A model generated the notes under the pieces. The model had not been told where the DNA came from. It saw nothing but the letters and a program-made list of their open reading frames with translations, and made no database searches. Shown in pieces: positions 1 to 8,083 of a stretch of 64,000 nt of DNA. How positions within the stretch are numbered: the stretch's first letter is position 1; the number at the start of each line of letters is the position of its first letter. This stretch comes from Brucella haematophila (GTDB lineage Bacteria; Pseudomonadota; Alphaproteobacteria; Rhizobiales; Rhizobiaceae): contig NZ_VCPE01000006.1 in the NCBI RefSeq assembly GCF_005938105.1, forward strand, positions 1 to 64,000. The letters are read 5' to 3'. A program made the position numbers and the translations under genes.

Positions 1-31
1 CGCTGAAAAACAAACGAGGGAAGGTTCAAAC

Positions 32-46
32 ATGGGTCAATTCTAA
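32..46 (+). other. Ribosome-binding site and 4-codon remnant ahead of the sheath fragment
   Basis: A strong purine-rich Shine-Dalgarno stretch (GAGGGAAGG, about 16-24) sits 7 bases before an ATG at 32. That ATG is followed by only three more codons (Gly-Gln-Phe) and a TAA at 44-46. The next ATG, at 47, is in the same frame and opens the sheath-like C-terminal fragment. I infer that this is the original start of the tail sheath gene and that the body of the gene has been deleted between the two parts. Confidence 0.4.
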
Positions 47-376
47 ATGGAAATATCACCCCAAACCGGGTCACTTCTCAGCGGCAATCAACAGACGGCC
101 GTCATCCGCACGCTGCAGGAGTTCCTTGACGAACTGACCGTGGCCGGTGCGATCCTCGGTGGTCGCGCATTCTGGGAGCGGTCGACAAATACGAACGCCA
201 GCTTGCGCGACGGCAAGCTTCGCGTCGAGTTCGACGCCGAGGAAGCCCCACCACTTGAAGACCTGATTTTCGGCTCGCGCCGCAATGAAGCTTATTTCGA
301 CAGCCTCGCCGCCGAAATTCAGCGCCAGACCTCGGTCTCTTTCTCCGTCAATATTAGCGACGTGGTCGCGGCCTAA
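47..376 (+). pseudogene. Phage tail sheath protein, C-terminal fragment (P2 FI-like)
   Basis: This 109-residue frame resembles only the C-terminal domain of contractile-tail sheath proteins. It shows the usual order: a helix ending in an AGAILGG-like turn, then ASLRDGKLRVEFD, then PPLEDLIFG and a YFDSL helix. Sheath proteins of this family usually run to about 390-500 residues, so roughly three quarters is missing. An in-frame TAA lies directly before the ATG at 47, and this ATG has no ribosome-binding site of its own. The tail tube gene follows 12 bases later, as FII follows FI in P2-like phages. A sheath this short could not form a contractile tail, so I infer a decayed prophage or a deletion. 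An assembly error at the window edge is the main alternative. Confidence 0.6.
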
Positions 377-388
377 CGGGAGCTACCC

Positions 389-907
389 ATGACTTTGCGC
401 ATCATCCGGGGCTTTACGCTCTATGTGAACGACAACACCAATCTGGCGCTCGATATCGAGACCATGAAGCTGCCGACGCTGGAAGAAAACACCGAAGAAT
501 TCCAGCCAGGCGGCAGCGACATGGCGATCAATATCACCGGCCTCGGCGTCAAGGCATTCACCATGCCCTTCAAGATCAAGAGCCACACGCCGGAAACTAT
601 CGCGTTGTTCGGCGGCGCTCCTGGCATCCGTTATCCCTTCACGGGCCGCAAGCTCGTCGTTTCCGAAGAAGACGGAAAGGAGCACGAGCACGCCATCGAT
701 GTGCAGGGGCGCTTGAGCAAGGTCGAAGGCGAAGAAATGTCGGGCGGCAAGGCAACCGGCTATGACCACGAGATCAACGGCATCTGGACCTATACCGAGT
801 ATTGGGACAACCAGATCATGCATCGTTTCTCATTCAAGAAGGGCGGCTGGGATATCTGGAATTTCCAGCCGTACAACACTGCGCGCCGCCGCGTTCTGTT
901 CGGTTAA
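389..907 (+). CDS. Phage major tail tube protein (P2 FII-like)
   Basis: This gene encodes the subunit of the inner tail tube through which phage DNA passes. The protein is 172 residues, the usual length for the P2 FII family. It has the typical opening (ATG after GGGAG) with the pattern RGFTLYVN and a conserved core around residues 24-60 (KLPTLEE, GGSDM). The basic C-terminus, ending ARRRVLFG, also fits. It lies between the sheath fragment and the tail assembly chaperone, exactly where FII sits in P2-like genomes. It appears intact. Confidence 0.9.
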   Translation: MTLRIIRGFTLYVNDNTNLALDIETMKLPTLEENTEEFQPGGSDMAINITGLGVKAFTMPFKIKSHTPETIALFGGAPGIRYPFTGRKLVVSEEDGKEHEHAIDVQGRLSKVEGEEMSGGKATGYDHEINGIWTYTEYWDNQIMHRFSFKKGGWDIWNFQPYNTARRRVLFG

Positions 908-919
908 TGGAGAAACGAG

Positions 920-1387
920 TTGACCAAGACCACGCCAAAACTTGAGGTAAAAATCAAGCTCGACTTCCCGGTGCCCGTGAAGGGTGAGGACGGCAAGGAA
1001 GCCTCCCGCGATACCGTCACGATGCGCCGCCCACGTACGATTCACGTCAAGCGGCTCGCCGTCCTACTCGGTGCGGATGTCCTGAAGGGCATTATCGGCG
1101 ATCAGGAGCCTTCGGCGGTCAAGATCGACAAGGACAACGTGGACGTTGCCAAGCTTGCCGTCGATGTGATCAGCGCCTTGTTCGTCAAGTCAACGCTGGA
1201 TGAGCTGACCTCCATTATCGCCAGCATGTGCAGCGAAAAACCTGAGTTCATTGACGAGATCGACCCGCTTGACCTCATGAAGTTTGCGGAAGGCTTTCTC
1301 GATTTTTTTCCGGCACTCCGCTCTTTCGCGTCTTCGAGTTCGGAGCGGACTGCGCTGCCTGCTTCCGCTGGCGACCAGACGACATAG
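920..1387 (+). CDS. Phage tail assembly chaperone (P2 gpE-like, short form)
   Basis: This is the short product of the tail assembly chaperone gene, 155 residues, starting at TTG (920) behind a GGAGAAACG ribosome-binding region. In P2-like phages gpE and its frameshifted form E+E' escort the tape measure protein while the tail tube polymerises. The protein has the Mu gp41/TAC-like pattern of a short beta-rich start (VTMRRP) and a helical rest. The frame crosses a run of seven T at 1303-1309, where a -1 shift would give the long form ending at 1470. Its place, directly before the tape measure gene, is diagnostic. An ATG start is not available nearby, so TTG is the best choice. Confidence 0.8.
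   Translation: MTKTTPKLEVKIKLDFPVPVKGEDGKEASRDTVTMRRPRTIHVKRLAVLLGADVLKGIIGDQEPSAVKIDKDNVDVAKLAVDVISALFVKSTLDELTSIIASMCSEKPEFIDEIDPLDLMKFAEGFLDFFPALRSFASSSSERTALPASAGDQTT
1303..1309 (+). other. Slippery T7 run for programmed -1 frameshifting
   Basis: The zero-frame codons are GAT TTT TTT CCG. A slip back by one base on TTT TTT keeps full pairing in both sites and opens the E' frame. P2-like phages use a T-rich slippery heptamer at this same place in gene E. Confidence 0.75.
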
Positions 1388-1470
1388 ACCAGCTCTCCTG
1401 GGCTGAAATGCTGGCCTATCGGGCGGAAATCCCGCGCCTGACTGGCCGTGGCGCGAAACCGGACGAATGA
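1309..1470 (+). CDS. Frameshift extension E' of the tail assembly chaperone
   Basis: Reading on in the -1 frame from the T run gives about 53 further residues to a TGA at 1468-1470. It includes the pattern DIDQLSWAEMLAYRAEI, which matches the P2 gpE' family (hydrophobic residues and a Trp/Leu-Ser/Thr-Glu-Met/Leu helix followed by Arg-Glu). This reading frame has no start codon of its own in the right place, so it is expressed by frameshifting. The fused E-E' product would be about 183 residues. The stop lies 2 bases before an ATG at 1472 that can start the tape measure gene. Confidence 0.75.
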   Translation, partial: SGTPLFRVFEFGADCAACFRWRPDDIDQLSWAEMLAYRAEIPRLTGRGAKPDE

Positions 1471-3760
1471 TATGGATGTTTCACTTCTAATCCGGTTGAT
1501 CGATCAGGTGAGCGGCCCCGCGCAGAAAGTGCGTGGGGCGCTGGACAACATCGGTTCCGGCATCAACCGCTTCAAAAGCGGCGCGTCCGATGCGCTGAAG
1601 TCCGGGTTCTCGATCGACAACATCGAGGCCGCGACAAAAAACGCCCAAACCAAGCTGTCCCAGGCGCGTGGCAAGTTGCTCGGCGCATTCGGCCAGGCGC
1701 TCGCCATTGGCGCGCCCGTCATCAAAGCGGCACAGTTTGACCAGTCCATGAAGGGGCTGGAAAAAGTCCTCAATGACTTGCCCATCGATCGTGTCCGACA
1801 GCTGCGCAAGTTCGCGTTGGACACGAGCGCGCTTATTCCCATCGCCGCGAAAGACCTGCTTGATCTCATGTCGGAAGCCGCCCAGGGCGGTGTACCGAAG
1901 GATGAGCTTGAAGCCTTTTCGACCTATGTCGCCAGGGCCTCTGTCGCTTTTGACATGGCCGGAGGGGTAATCGGTGAGCGGTTTGCCAAGCTTCGCAACG
2001 TCTACAAACTCAACCAGGAAGGGATTGAGGAACTCGGCGACGCCACCAACCATCTGTCGAACAATATGGCGGCGAAGGCCGAAGAGATTACCAACTTTAC
2101 CAACCGCGCCGCCGCCGCTGCCGGTATATTAAAGCTGAACGCGGTCGATACCGCCGCGTTCGGTACGGCGATGATTGCCGCAGGCTCTGTTCCAGAAACA
2201 GCCGGGCGCGGCCTCAATGCGTTTGCCACGCGTGTTCTTGCCGGTGGGAAACGCATCAATGCCGCCTTTGATGACATAGGCGTTTCTCGCGAGAAGCTGC
2301 TCTCCGATATCCAGAAGGATGGCGTTGGCGCGATATTGAAGTTCTTTGAACTGCTCGCGTCCAAGGGCGATGAAGGCAAAGCGGCGCTGAAGGACATCGT
2401 TGGCCAGGACTATGTCAAGGACTTCGCCAAGCTGATTGATAACCCGAAGCTTCTGGCGGAGGCGATGCAACTGGTCGCCGACAAGAGCGCCTACGCCGGA
2501 TCGGCAACCGAGGAAGCCAACAAACAGGCTGAAGGCGCAGTCAAGCAGTGGGATTTGCTGGTTAATAAGCTGAACCGAGGCGCTATCGTCATCGGCGATC
2601 AGCTTTTGCCGACCTTGCTTGAACTGGCGACACAAGTCGGTGCGATCGTTGATCGGTTTGCCGAGTGGTCAGCAGCCAATCCCGAACTGACCAAATACAT
2701 TGTGATGGCAATTGCCGCTATCATGGGCCTTTCGATCGCGGGCAAGGTGCTGGGCGTCGTCTTTGCGGGTATGCGTGCAGGCATTCTTCCACTGCTTGGC
2801 TTCTTCCTGAAATTCAACAACGCAGGCCGCAATGTCGCCAAGGGATGGCTTCTGATGCGGTTGGGTGCCGTTGCCGCCCTTCGGACGTTCGGCCTGTTTG
2901 CTTCTGCGTCGCGCGTTGTCGCGGCAGGCATGCGCGGGATCGCATCGGGTGCGGCGCAGGCCAGCCGTCAGATTATCGCCACGCAAGGCCGCGCGCGGAC
3001 CATGGCGACCGGCCTGCGCCGCGTCATGGCTGGTGCATGGATGCTGTCCATGGGTTTTGAAATCCTTGATGACATAGGGCGGACGCCAGAAGAACGCCTC
3101 GAACAGCTCCGCAAGAATGCTGAGGGCTGGAACAAGTTCGAACAGGGTGTCGAAAAGAGCTGGTTCGGCCAGATGTGGCAGGGCGTGAAGGATCGCGCCA
3201 ATGCCATGATGGGACTGGAGCAAGGCGTTGTCCCCGCCGAGGCCCTCTCGGCCTGGGGACAGGCCAAGGCCAAGCAGTTCTACGATGTTGGCGTTAGCTG
3301 GATGAATTCGTTGTGGGACGGTTTGAAGTCCCTATGGCAGTCCATCGACGCATGGTTTCAGGAGAAGATCGCTTGGCTTGGCGGATTGTTGAATTTCAAT
3401 CTGAACATTAACTGGCCGACGCCGCCGGAGTGGCTGACTTACCTTATGGGAATCGCCGGTAAGGGCGTCAATGTGGTCAAGGATGCCGTGAACTCCAGCG
3501 CGGGGGCGCTTATGCCTCCCGGAATTGGTAGCGGTGAGACCCCGCTTTCAAGCGTTAGCAATCCGCTCGGTGACGCCAAGGTCGATCAGACGATTACCGT
3601 GGTCAACGGACAGACGCCAAATCTGAATGTAGGTCCGATCCACATTACCGGTGTTTCCGACCCACAGGCAGCCGTGAAGGCCGCAGGGGCCGAGTTTGGC
3701 CGACGTGGCGCGCAACTGATGAGCGGCAAATCTGGGGCTTTGCACGGAGGAACCGAATAA
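1448..3760 (+). CDS. Phage tail tape measure protein (P2 gpT-like)
   Basis: This 770-residue protein sets tail length and is threaded through the tail tube. It has an N-terminal coiled region (residues 10-90) and a TP901-type tape measure core around residues 90-360. Hydrophobic segments near residues 415-460 are the usual membrane-active part. The C-terminus is Gly/Ser-rich. The frame opens with GTG at 1448, but an in-frame ATG at 1472 starts MDVSLLIRLID, closer to the usual family start, and sits 2 bases behind the E' stop; I think 1472 is more likely. Length fits a tail of moderate size. The stop abuts the ATG of gene U. Confidence 0.9.
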   Translation: MARNRTNDMDVSLLIRLIDQVSGPAQKVRGALDNIGSGINRFKSGASDALKSGFSIDNIEAATKNAQTKLSQARGKLLGAFGQALAIGAPVIKAAQFDQSMKGLEKVLNDLPIDRVRQLRKFALDTSALIPIAAKDLLDLMSEAAQGGVPKDELEAFSTYVARASVAFDMAGGVIGERFAKLRNVYKLNQEGIEELGDATNHLSNNMAAKAEEITNFTNRAAAAAGILKLNAVDTAAFGTAMIAAGSVPETAGRGLNAFATRVLAGGKRINAAFDDIGVSREKLLSDIQKDGVGAILKFFELLASKGDEGKAALKDIVGQDYVKDFAKLIDNPKLLAEAMQLVADKSAYAGSATEEANKQAEGAVKQWDLLVNKLNRGAIVIGDQLLPTLLELATQVGAIVDRFAEWSAANPELTKYIVMAIAAIMGLSIAGKVLGVVFAGMRAGILPLLGFFLKFNNAGRNVAKGWLLMRLGAVAALRTFGLFASASRVVAAGMRGIASGAAQASRQIIATQGRARTMATGLRRVMAGAWMLSMGFEILDDIGRTPEERLEQLRKNAEGWNKFEQGVEKSWFGQMWQGVKDRANAMMGLEQGVVPAEALSAWGQAKAKQFYDVGVSWMNSLWDGLKSLWQSIDAWFQEKIAWLGGLLNFNLNINWPTPPEWLTYLMGIAGKGVNVVKDAVNSSAGALMPPGIGSGETPLSSVSNPLGDAKVDQTITVVNGQTPNLNVGPIHITGVSDPQAAVKAAGAEFGRRGAQLMSGKSGALHGGTE

Positions 3761-4192
3761 ATGGGCACTCCGTTGCTCGCGCTTGGACCTCATATGTTTG
3801 AGATCGCGCCATTGAACTTCCAGCAGATCGAGCGGACTACCGAGGCGCTATGGCCGTCGATAAGCCGCTTTGGCGGGCGTCCCGGTCGCCAATTTACTGG
3901 CTATGGCGATGACCGTCTGGCGATCACCGGCCTGCTTTTCCCCGACGAAATGGGAGGTCGAGCCGAATACGAGGCAATCCGCGTCACGCAGGCTGCTGCG
4001 CAGCCTGTTCTGATGCTCGGCTGGGCGACCGGTCTTTCCATGGCGGCGACCTTGTTTGGTCGCGTCGTCATTCTCAATGTCCAGGACACGCAATCTCTGA
4101 TCAACCGGCAGGGCTTCGGTCGAAAGATCGAGTTCTCGATCGAGGTTGCGCCGTTTTCCGGTGACGGCAAACCAGTGGGGCTATTTGGATGA
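3761..4192 (+). CDS. Phage tail protein gpU-like
   Basis: The 143-residue product matches the P2 gpU family, a tail-end protein that caps the tube and stops polymerisation. The typical early pattern is present: a FEIAPLNFQQIERTTEALWP-like segment, then GRPGRQFTG and a D(R/K)LAITGLLFP strand. The start codon directly follows the TAA of the tape measure gene, and the end overlaps the next ATG by four bases (ATGA). It therefore belongs to a tightly coupled tail operon. No defect is visible. Confidence 0.85.
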   Translation: MGTPLLALGPHMFEIAPLNFQQIERTTEALWPSISRFGGRPGRQFTGYGDDRLAITGLLFPDEMGGRAEYEAIRVTQAAAQPVLMLGWATGLSMAATLFGRVVILNVQDTQSLINRQGFGRKIEFSIEVAPFSGDGKPVGLFG

Positions 4193-4449
4193 CTGTGCGC
4201 CTGATCCCTGCCGGAACTGTCACGGTCGATCTGGAAGACGTGACGCTTGATCTTGCCTGCTATGATTATCTTATTCGGTGGACCGGTGACCGCGTCCAGG
4301 TCGCCAAGCTCAAGGGATATCTGGAAGCCACCTATGCGGCCAATCCGGGGCTGGCGCGGCTTGGCCTCGTCCTTCCACGCGGCACCGTCATTTCCATGCC
4401 GCAAATGACCATTTCCACCGAAATCAAGACTGTGAGGCTTTGGAGCTGA
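4189..4449 (+). CDS. Phage tail protein gpX-like
   Basis: This 86-residue protein matches the small gpX tail protein family. The conserved core is YAANPGLARLG followed by LPRGTVISMP, a LysM-like fold seen in baseplate-hub proteins. Its start overlaps the U stop codon (ATGA), and its stop overlaps the likely ATG of gene D. The U-X-D order is the one seen in phiCTX-like P2 relatives, whereas classical P2 carries X elsewhere. Function in the baseplate is known only by family. Confidence 0.8.
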   Translation: MTVRLIPAGTVTVDLEDVTLDLACYDYLIRWTGDRVQVAKLKGYLEATYAANPGLARLGLVLPRGTVISMPQMTISTEIKTVRLWS

Positions 4450-5423
4450 TGGAGCGATCGCATCCGTTTATCGAAGTCAGCATCGAGGGCAAGGTTGTTC
4501 ACGATGCATTTTACCAGCGTCTCGTATCCGCTACCATTCGCGACGAACCGGGACAGAGTGCGGACACCCTGGAGCTGGTTTTTGACGATGTCGGCAATGA
4601 AATCGAGATCCCGCAGAAGGGCGCGAAGATTGAAATCCGGTTCGGTTTCAAAGGTGTCGGCACCTGGAAGATGGGCACCTTTGTCTTTGAACGCGCCAGC
4701 TATAATTTTGGCAGCGACGGCGAACGCCTGACCTTCTCCTGCAAGTCGGCAGAGTTGCGCGCTGACGTGAAGGAACCGCTCTCGGAACATTTCGACGGCG
4801 AGACAGTTGGCGCGATCGTTGAGCAGCTCGCGAAGCGTCACGGCTACAAGGCCAAAGTCAGCCCTGAGATTGCAAACACTAAGCTGGACTATATTGCGCG
4901 GACCGGGCAGTCAGCCGCCGATTTCCTGACCCGCCTTGCCGATCGCACCGGCGCGCTCTTTACCATCAAGGACAACACCTTTCTGTTCCTGAAGCGCGGC
5001 AGCTTGCCGCCAATCACCATCACGAAGGGCGATTGTTCCGAAGGTGAGTTTTCGGTCGAGCCGCGCCCGAAATACGGCAAGGCGGCTGCGGGCTGGTACG
5101 ACCGTCGCCGCAACAAGACGATCTATGAGGAGCATACCACCGGCCTGGAGGGACCAACCCGGCGCTTACGTACGGTTTTTGCTTCGCAAGCTGAAGCGAA
5201 GAAAGCGGCTGAAGCTGAAGGCGGGCGACTGGCGCGAGCGACCGGCCAAGGTTCACTGACTATGGCTGGGCGACCGGATGTAATGGCAGACGCACCGATT
5301 AATGCCGTTGGCTTTCGCAAGGAATTCGATGGCGAGTGGCGCGCCGCCAGCGTCGAACATCGTTTCGATGACACCTACACAACCAGCATCGAGCTTGAAG
5401 CGCCTGAAAAGGGGAAAGAGTGA
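4449..5423 (+). CDS. Phage late control gene D / baseplate hub-like protein
   Basis: The product is about 324 residues and matches the P2 gpD family, a gp27-like hub protein at the tail tip. It carries the early strand pattern TLELVFDD (residues 30-45), then IRFGFKG-like and WKMGTFVFE segments. A later piece reads LDYIARTGQSAADFLTRLADRTGA (residues about 140-165), the typical D core; the whole of this is described rather than aligned. The frame can open at TTG 4440, but the ATG at 4449 overlaps the X stop (TGATG) and suits translational coupling. P2 D is about 387 residues, so this form is somewhat short but ends naturally. Confidence 0.87.
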   Translation: MERSHPFIEVSIEGKVVHDAFYQRLVSATIRDEPGQSADTLELVFDDVGNEIEIPQKGAKIEIRFGFKGVGTWKMGTFVFERASYNFGSDGERLTFSCKSAELRADVKEPLSEHFDGETVGAIVEQLAKRHGYKAKVSPEIANTKLDYIARTGQSAADFLTRLADRTGALFTIKDNTFLFLKRGSLPPITITKGDCSEGEFSVEPRPKYGKAAAGWYDRRRNKTIYEEHTTGLEGPTRRLRTVFASQAEAKKAAEAEGGRLARATGQGSLTMAGRPDVMADAPINAVGFRKEFDGEWRAASVEHRFDDTYTTSIELEAPEKGKE

Positions 5424-5454
5424 TGAGCGACACATTATATATAGGGGCGAAAGA

Positions 5455-5769
5455 ATGAGCGCTGTACTTGCGGTGCACCTGGACGAAGCGCGCGGCCTGC
5501 TGTCCGTTGAGCATGATGGCTCAATCACGTGGGACGAACTGCAGGCGCTCAAGAATAAGCATTTTGGGCCAGATGCCGCAGCGATCGAAATGTATCCCCC
5601 CGACAGCAATGTCGTGAACAGCCTGCCGATGCGCCACCTTTGGAGGCTGGGTGCTGGTGATTACTGGCCTGATCTGACCGGTATGAAGCCGGTGGGAGAT
5701 TTGAGCCTGCGGGATCGTGATTTGCTGCTACGCGCAGAGTTAGGACTTATCGGCGGTAAGCCAAAGTAG
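5455..5769 (+). CDS. DUF7694-like hypothetical phage protein
   Basis: The ATG at 5455 (behind GGGGCGAA) gives a 104-residue acidic protein. The frame is open further upstream to 5302, but that part only shadows gene D. The visible pattern is ITWDELQALKN, then EMYPPDSNVVN and MRHLWRL. I associate this with small DUF7694-type proteins carried at the ends of tail operons in phages of Rhizobiales and related hosts. I do not know its function. It has no signal peptide or membrane segment. It may be a phage cargo gene expressed late with D. Confidence 0.6.
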   Translation: MSAVLAVHLDEARGLLSVEHDGSITWDELQALKNKHFGPDAAAIEMYPPDSNVVNSLPMRHLWRLGAGDYWPDLTGMKPVGDLSLRDRDLLLRAELGLIGGKPK

Positions 5770-5904
5770 GGACGGCCACGTCAATTCGTGGCGGCGGGAG
5801 CATCCGGTCAAAGATAACCCGCCCGACAGTAGGTTGAGATAACCGCCGCATCCGTGCCCGTTCCGGGCATTTGGCTTGTGGCTGATTCTCGGAAATCCGT
5901 ATAC

Positions 5905-6708
5905 ATGAACTTCCAAGCTAATTTCACCTCTATCGATCCTGTTTCACCGCCAGCAGCCTATATTGGCGGGAAGAAGCAACTCGCTCGACGTATCTGCGAA
6001 CAGATCAATGCAGTGCCGCACAAACTTTATGCCGAACCGTTTGTCGGTATGGGTGGCGTGTTCTTTCGCCGTGGTTTGGTACCACGAGCCGAGTTCATCA
6101 ATGATCGATCAGGCGATGTGGCAAACCTGTTTCGTATACTTCAGCGCCATTATCCGCAGTTCATGGACACGTTGCGCTTCCAGATCACGAGCCGCCGCGA
6201 GTTCGAAAGGCTGAAGGCAAGCGACCCGACGACGCTTACCGATTTGGAGCGTGCTGCTCGTTTTCTCTATCTCCAACGGCTGACCTTTGGCGGCAAGGTG
6301 GCTGGCCGCACTTTTGGTATCGACCGTGAGCGGGGTTCGCGCTTCAACCTCACAACACTGGCTCCACTACTGCAGGACGTTCATGAGCGGTTATCGGGGG
6401 TGGTCATCGAGAACCTGGACTGGTTGCCGTTTGTTGACCGATACGACCGGCCTGAGACGCTCTTTTATATAGACCCGCCTTATTGGGGCACAGAGGACTA
6501 TTACGGCAAGGAACTGTTCAACCGCGATCAGTACGAAATCATGGCCGAACGCTTAGGTCGTCTATCGGGCCGCTTCATTCTATCGATCAATGATGTGCCC
6601 GAAATCCGATCGATCTTCCGTTCGTTCCAGATCGACACGGTGTCGCTTAGCTACACGGCTGGCGGTGGGAAGGGAAAGTCAGTCAACGAGGTGATTATTT
6701 CGGGTTGA
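5905..6708 (+). CDS. D12-class N6-adenine DNA methyltransferase (Dam-like)
   Basis: This enzyme transfers a methyl group from S-adenosylmethionine to the N6 of adenine in a short DNA target. The motifs are clear: YIGGKK (residues 19-24), the AdoMet-binding EPFVGMGG (44-51) and the catalytic DPPYWG (about 190). The ATG at 5905 gives 267 residues, the usual size for Dam-type enzymes. A GTG at 5854 would add 17 residues that look unrelated. No restriction gene is adjacent, so it is an orphan methylase. At the end of the prophage it probably protects phage DNA or alters host methylation. The target sequence cannot be read from the protein. Confidence 0.9.
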   Translation: MNFQANFTSIDPVSPPAAYIGGKKQLARRICEQINAVPHKLYAEPFVGMGGVFFRRGLVPRAEFINDRSGDVANLFRILQRHYPQFMDTLRFQITSRREFERLKASDPTTLTDLERAARFLYLQRLTFGGKVAGRTFGIDRERGSRFNLTTLAPLLQDVHERLSGVVIENLDWLPFVDRYDRPETLFYIDPPYWGTEDYYGKELFNRDQYEIMAERLGRLSGRFILSINDVPEIRSIFRSFQIDTVSLSYTAGGGKGKSVNEVIISG

Positions 6709-6735
6709 GCGTCTCGCTCGCCCTTGGAATAATAA

Positions 6736-6755
6736 GAGGGGCTTAAAGGCCCCTC
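6736..6755. terminator. Hairpin at the end of the prophage
   Basis: A 7-base-pair GAGGGGC/GCCCCTC stem with a 6-base loop follows the methylase. No T run follows it on the plus strand, so it may be a weak or Rho-aided terminator. Confidence 0.4.
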
Positions 6756-6839
6756 AAACGTTCCCTAAAGACCCGCTTAGAAATTATGATTTTGTCTAAA
6801 AACCAGCGTCAAAATGTCAGGAACGAGCGACACGCTACA

Positions 6840-6875
6840 TTGCTTTTAAAGAGAATGGTGGGCCCGGAGGGACTC
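6840..6875. other. Probable prophage attachment site at the tRNA 3' end
   Basis: The prophage genes stop about 150 bases left of the tRNA, and its 3' half faces them. Integrases commonly use the 3' part of tRNA genes and restore it on integration, so the core att sequence should lie within the T arm and acceptor stem (about 6856-6880). The other att copy is outside the window. Confidence 0.4.
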
Positions 6876-6932
6876 GAACCCCCAACCAAGCGGTTATGAG
6901 CCGCCGGCTCTAACCAATTGAGCTACAGGCCC
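6856..6932 (-). tRNA. tRNA-Ile (anticodon CAT, Ile2 type)
   Basis: On the minus strand the 77-base gene folds into a full cloverleaf beginning GGGCCTG and ending GGGCCCACCA, with the CCA encoded. The anticodon loop is CTCATAA, so the anticodon is CAT. The anticodon stem with the following CGCTTGGT variable region matches bacterial tRNA-Ile2, whose CAT is changed to lysidine-AT by TilS, better than elongator tRNA-Met. Automatic tools often label it tRNA-Met. Its 3' end faces the prophage. Confidence 0.85.
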
Positions 6933-7211
6933 CACGCAACACTGGACCTACCCTAAAGAAACGGAAGATACAACTGTCAAATCTGCCAGTCGCCCTAATG
7001 CGCACATATTCGATTGCGATGCATGGCGTCAGAAGCCACGACAGTCAGGATTCGAAGCTCTCGGTTGCATTAAGCCGGCATTTCTATTCTTATATCATGG
7101 CGACGCGCATGAGAGGGAACTTAAGAAACAAAACGATTTCAACGACAAAGCGAACCGGCCAAATCGGAGCGCTCTCAATAAGCTGCCTCAACATTCTCTA
7201 CAGGAGATTTC

Positions 7212-7967
7212 ATGAAAAACCGCGCTACCACTCTTATTGCAGCCTCTTTTTCGGCAATCATGCTTGCAGGCGCCCTGGCCCTGCCCGCCGCAGCCCAGGA
7301 GAACCAGATGTCGAGACAGCCTGCACGCATCGCCGTGACCGGTGAAGGCACCACGACCGCCGCACCCGACATGGCGATTCTCAATCTCACCGTTCTGCGC
7401 GAGGCCAAGACCGCACGCGAAGCCATGACCGCCAATAACGAGGCCATGACCAAGGTTCTGGACGCCATGAAAAAGGCGGGCATCGAGGAACGCGATCTCC
7501 AGACTGGCGGCATCAATATTCAGCCGCGTTATGTGTATCCCGATGACAAAAACGGCCTCAAGGAGCCGAGCATAACAAGCTATGCGGTTTCCAACAGCCT
7601 GACCGTGCGCGTCCGCGATCTTGCCAAGGTCGGTGAAGTGCTCGATCAGTCGATCACGCTTGGCGTCAATCAGGGCGGCGATCTTAACTTCGTCAACGAC
7701 AACCCGTCCGCGACCATCAATGAAGCCCGCAAGCGCGCTGTGGCCGATGCTGTCGCCAAGGCGAAGACGCTTGCCGATGCCGCTGGCGTCGGTCTTGGGC
7801 GCGTCATCGAGATCACCGAACAGGGCCGTCCGCCCATGCCGATGCCAATCGCACGCGGCCAGTTCAAGACGATGGCTGCGGCCGCTCCGGAGGATTCAGT
7901 TCCTGTCGCAGCTGGCGAAAACAGCTTCAACGTTTCGGTCAATGTCGTCTTCGAGATCAAGGAATAA
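7212..7967 (+). CDS. bp26: SIMPL-domain periplasmic immunogen BP26/Omp28
   Basis: The protein is 251 residues with a clear signal peptide (residues 1-28, ending PAAAQ) and a SIMPL (DUF541) domain. The mature part is very like the Brucella BP26 (Omp28) antigen, including [34 protein letters not shown] and a C-terminal [14 protein letters not shown]26 forms ring or channel-like oligomers in the periplasm; its cellular role is not settled. The start follows AGGAG. It stands alone between a tRNA and a convergent gene, with strong terminators behind it. This is one of the best markers for the Brucella/Ochrobactrum group in the window. Confidence 0.92.
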   Translation: MKNRATTLIAASFSAIMLAGALALPAAAQENQMSRQPARIAVTGEGTTTAAPDMAILNLTVLREAKTAREAMTANNEAMTKVLDAMKKAGIEERDLQTGGINIQPRYVYPDDKNGLKEPSITSYAVSNSLTVRVRDLAKVGEVLDQSITLGVNQGGDLNFVNDNPSATINEARKRAVADAVAKAKTLADAAGVGLGRVIEITEQGRPPMPMPIARGQFKTMAAAAPEDSVPVAAGENSFNVSVNVVFEIKE

Positions 7968-7985
7968 CGACAATATCGATTCTGC

Positions 7986-8014
7986 AAAAAAGGGGCGCAT
8001 TGCGCCCCTTTTTT
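7986..8014. terminator. Rho-independent terminator after bp26
   Basis: A GGGGCGC/GCGCCCC stem with a 3-base loop is flanked by six A on the left and six T on the right, so it can work in both directions. Confidence 0.9.
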
Positions 8015-8034
8015 GTTCGACTGCTTCCGACATG

Positions 8035-8070
8035 AAAAAGCCGGGCTGAATGAATCAGCCCGGCTTTTGT
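8035..8070. terminator. Rho-independent terminator of the 8084-8440 gene
   Basis: A GCCGGGCTGA/TCAGCCCGGC stem (8040-8064) is preceded by five A on the plus strand, which makes a T run on the minus strand where the gene is read. Confidence 0.85.
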
Positions 8071-8083
8071 TCATTGCGTTCGA

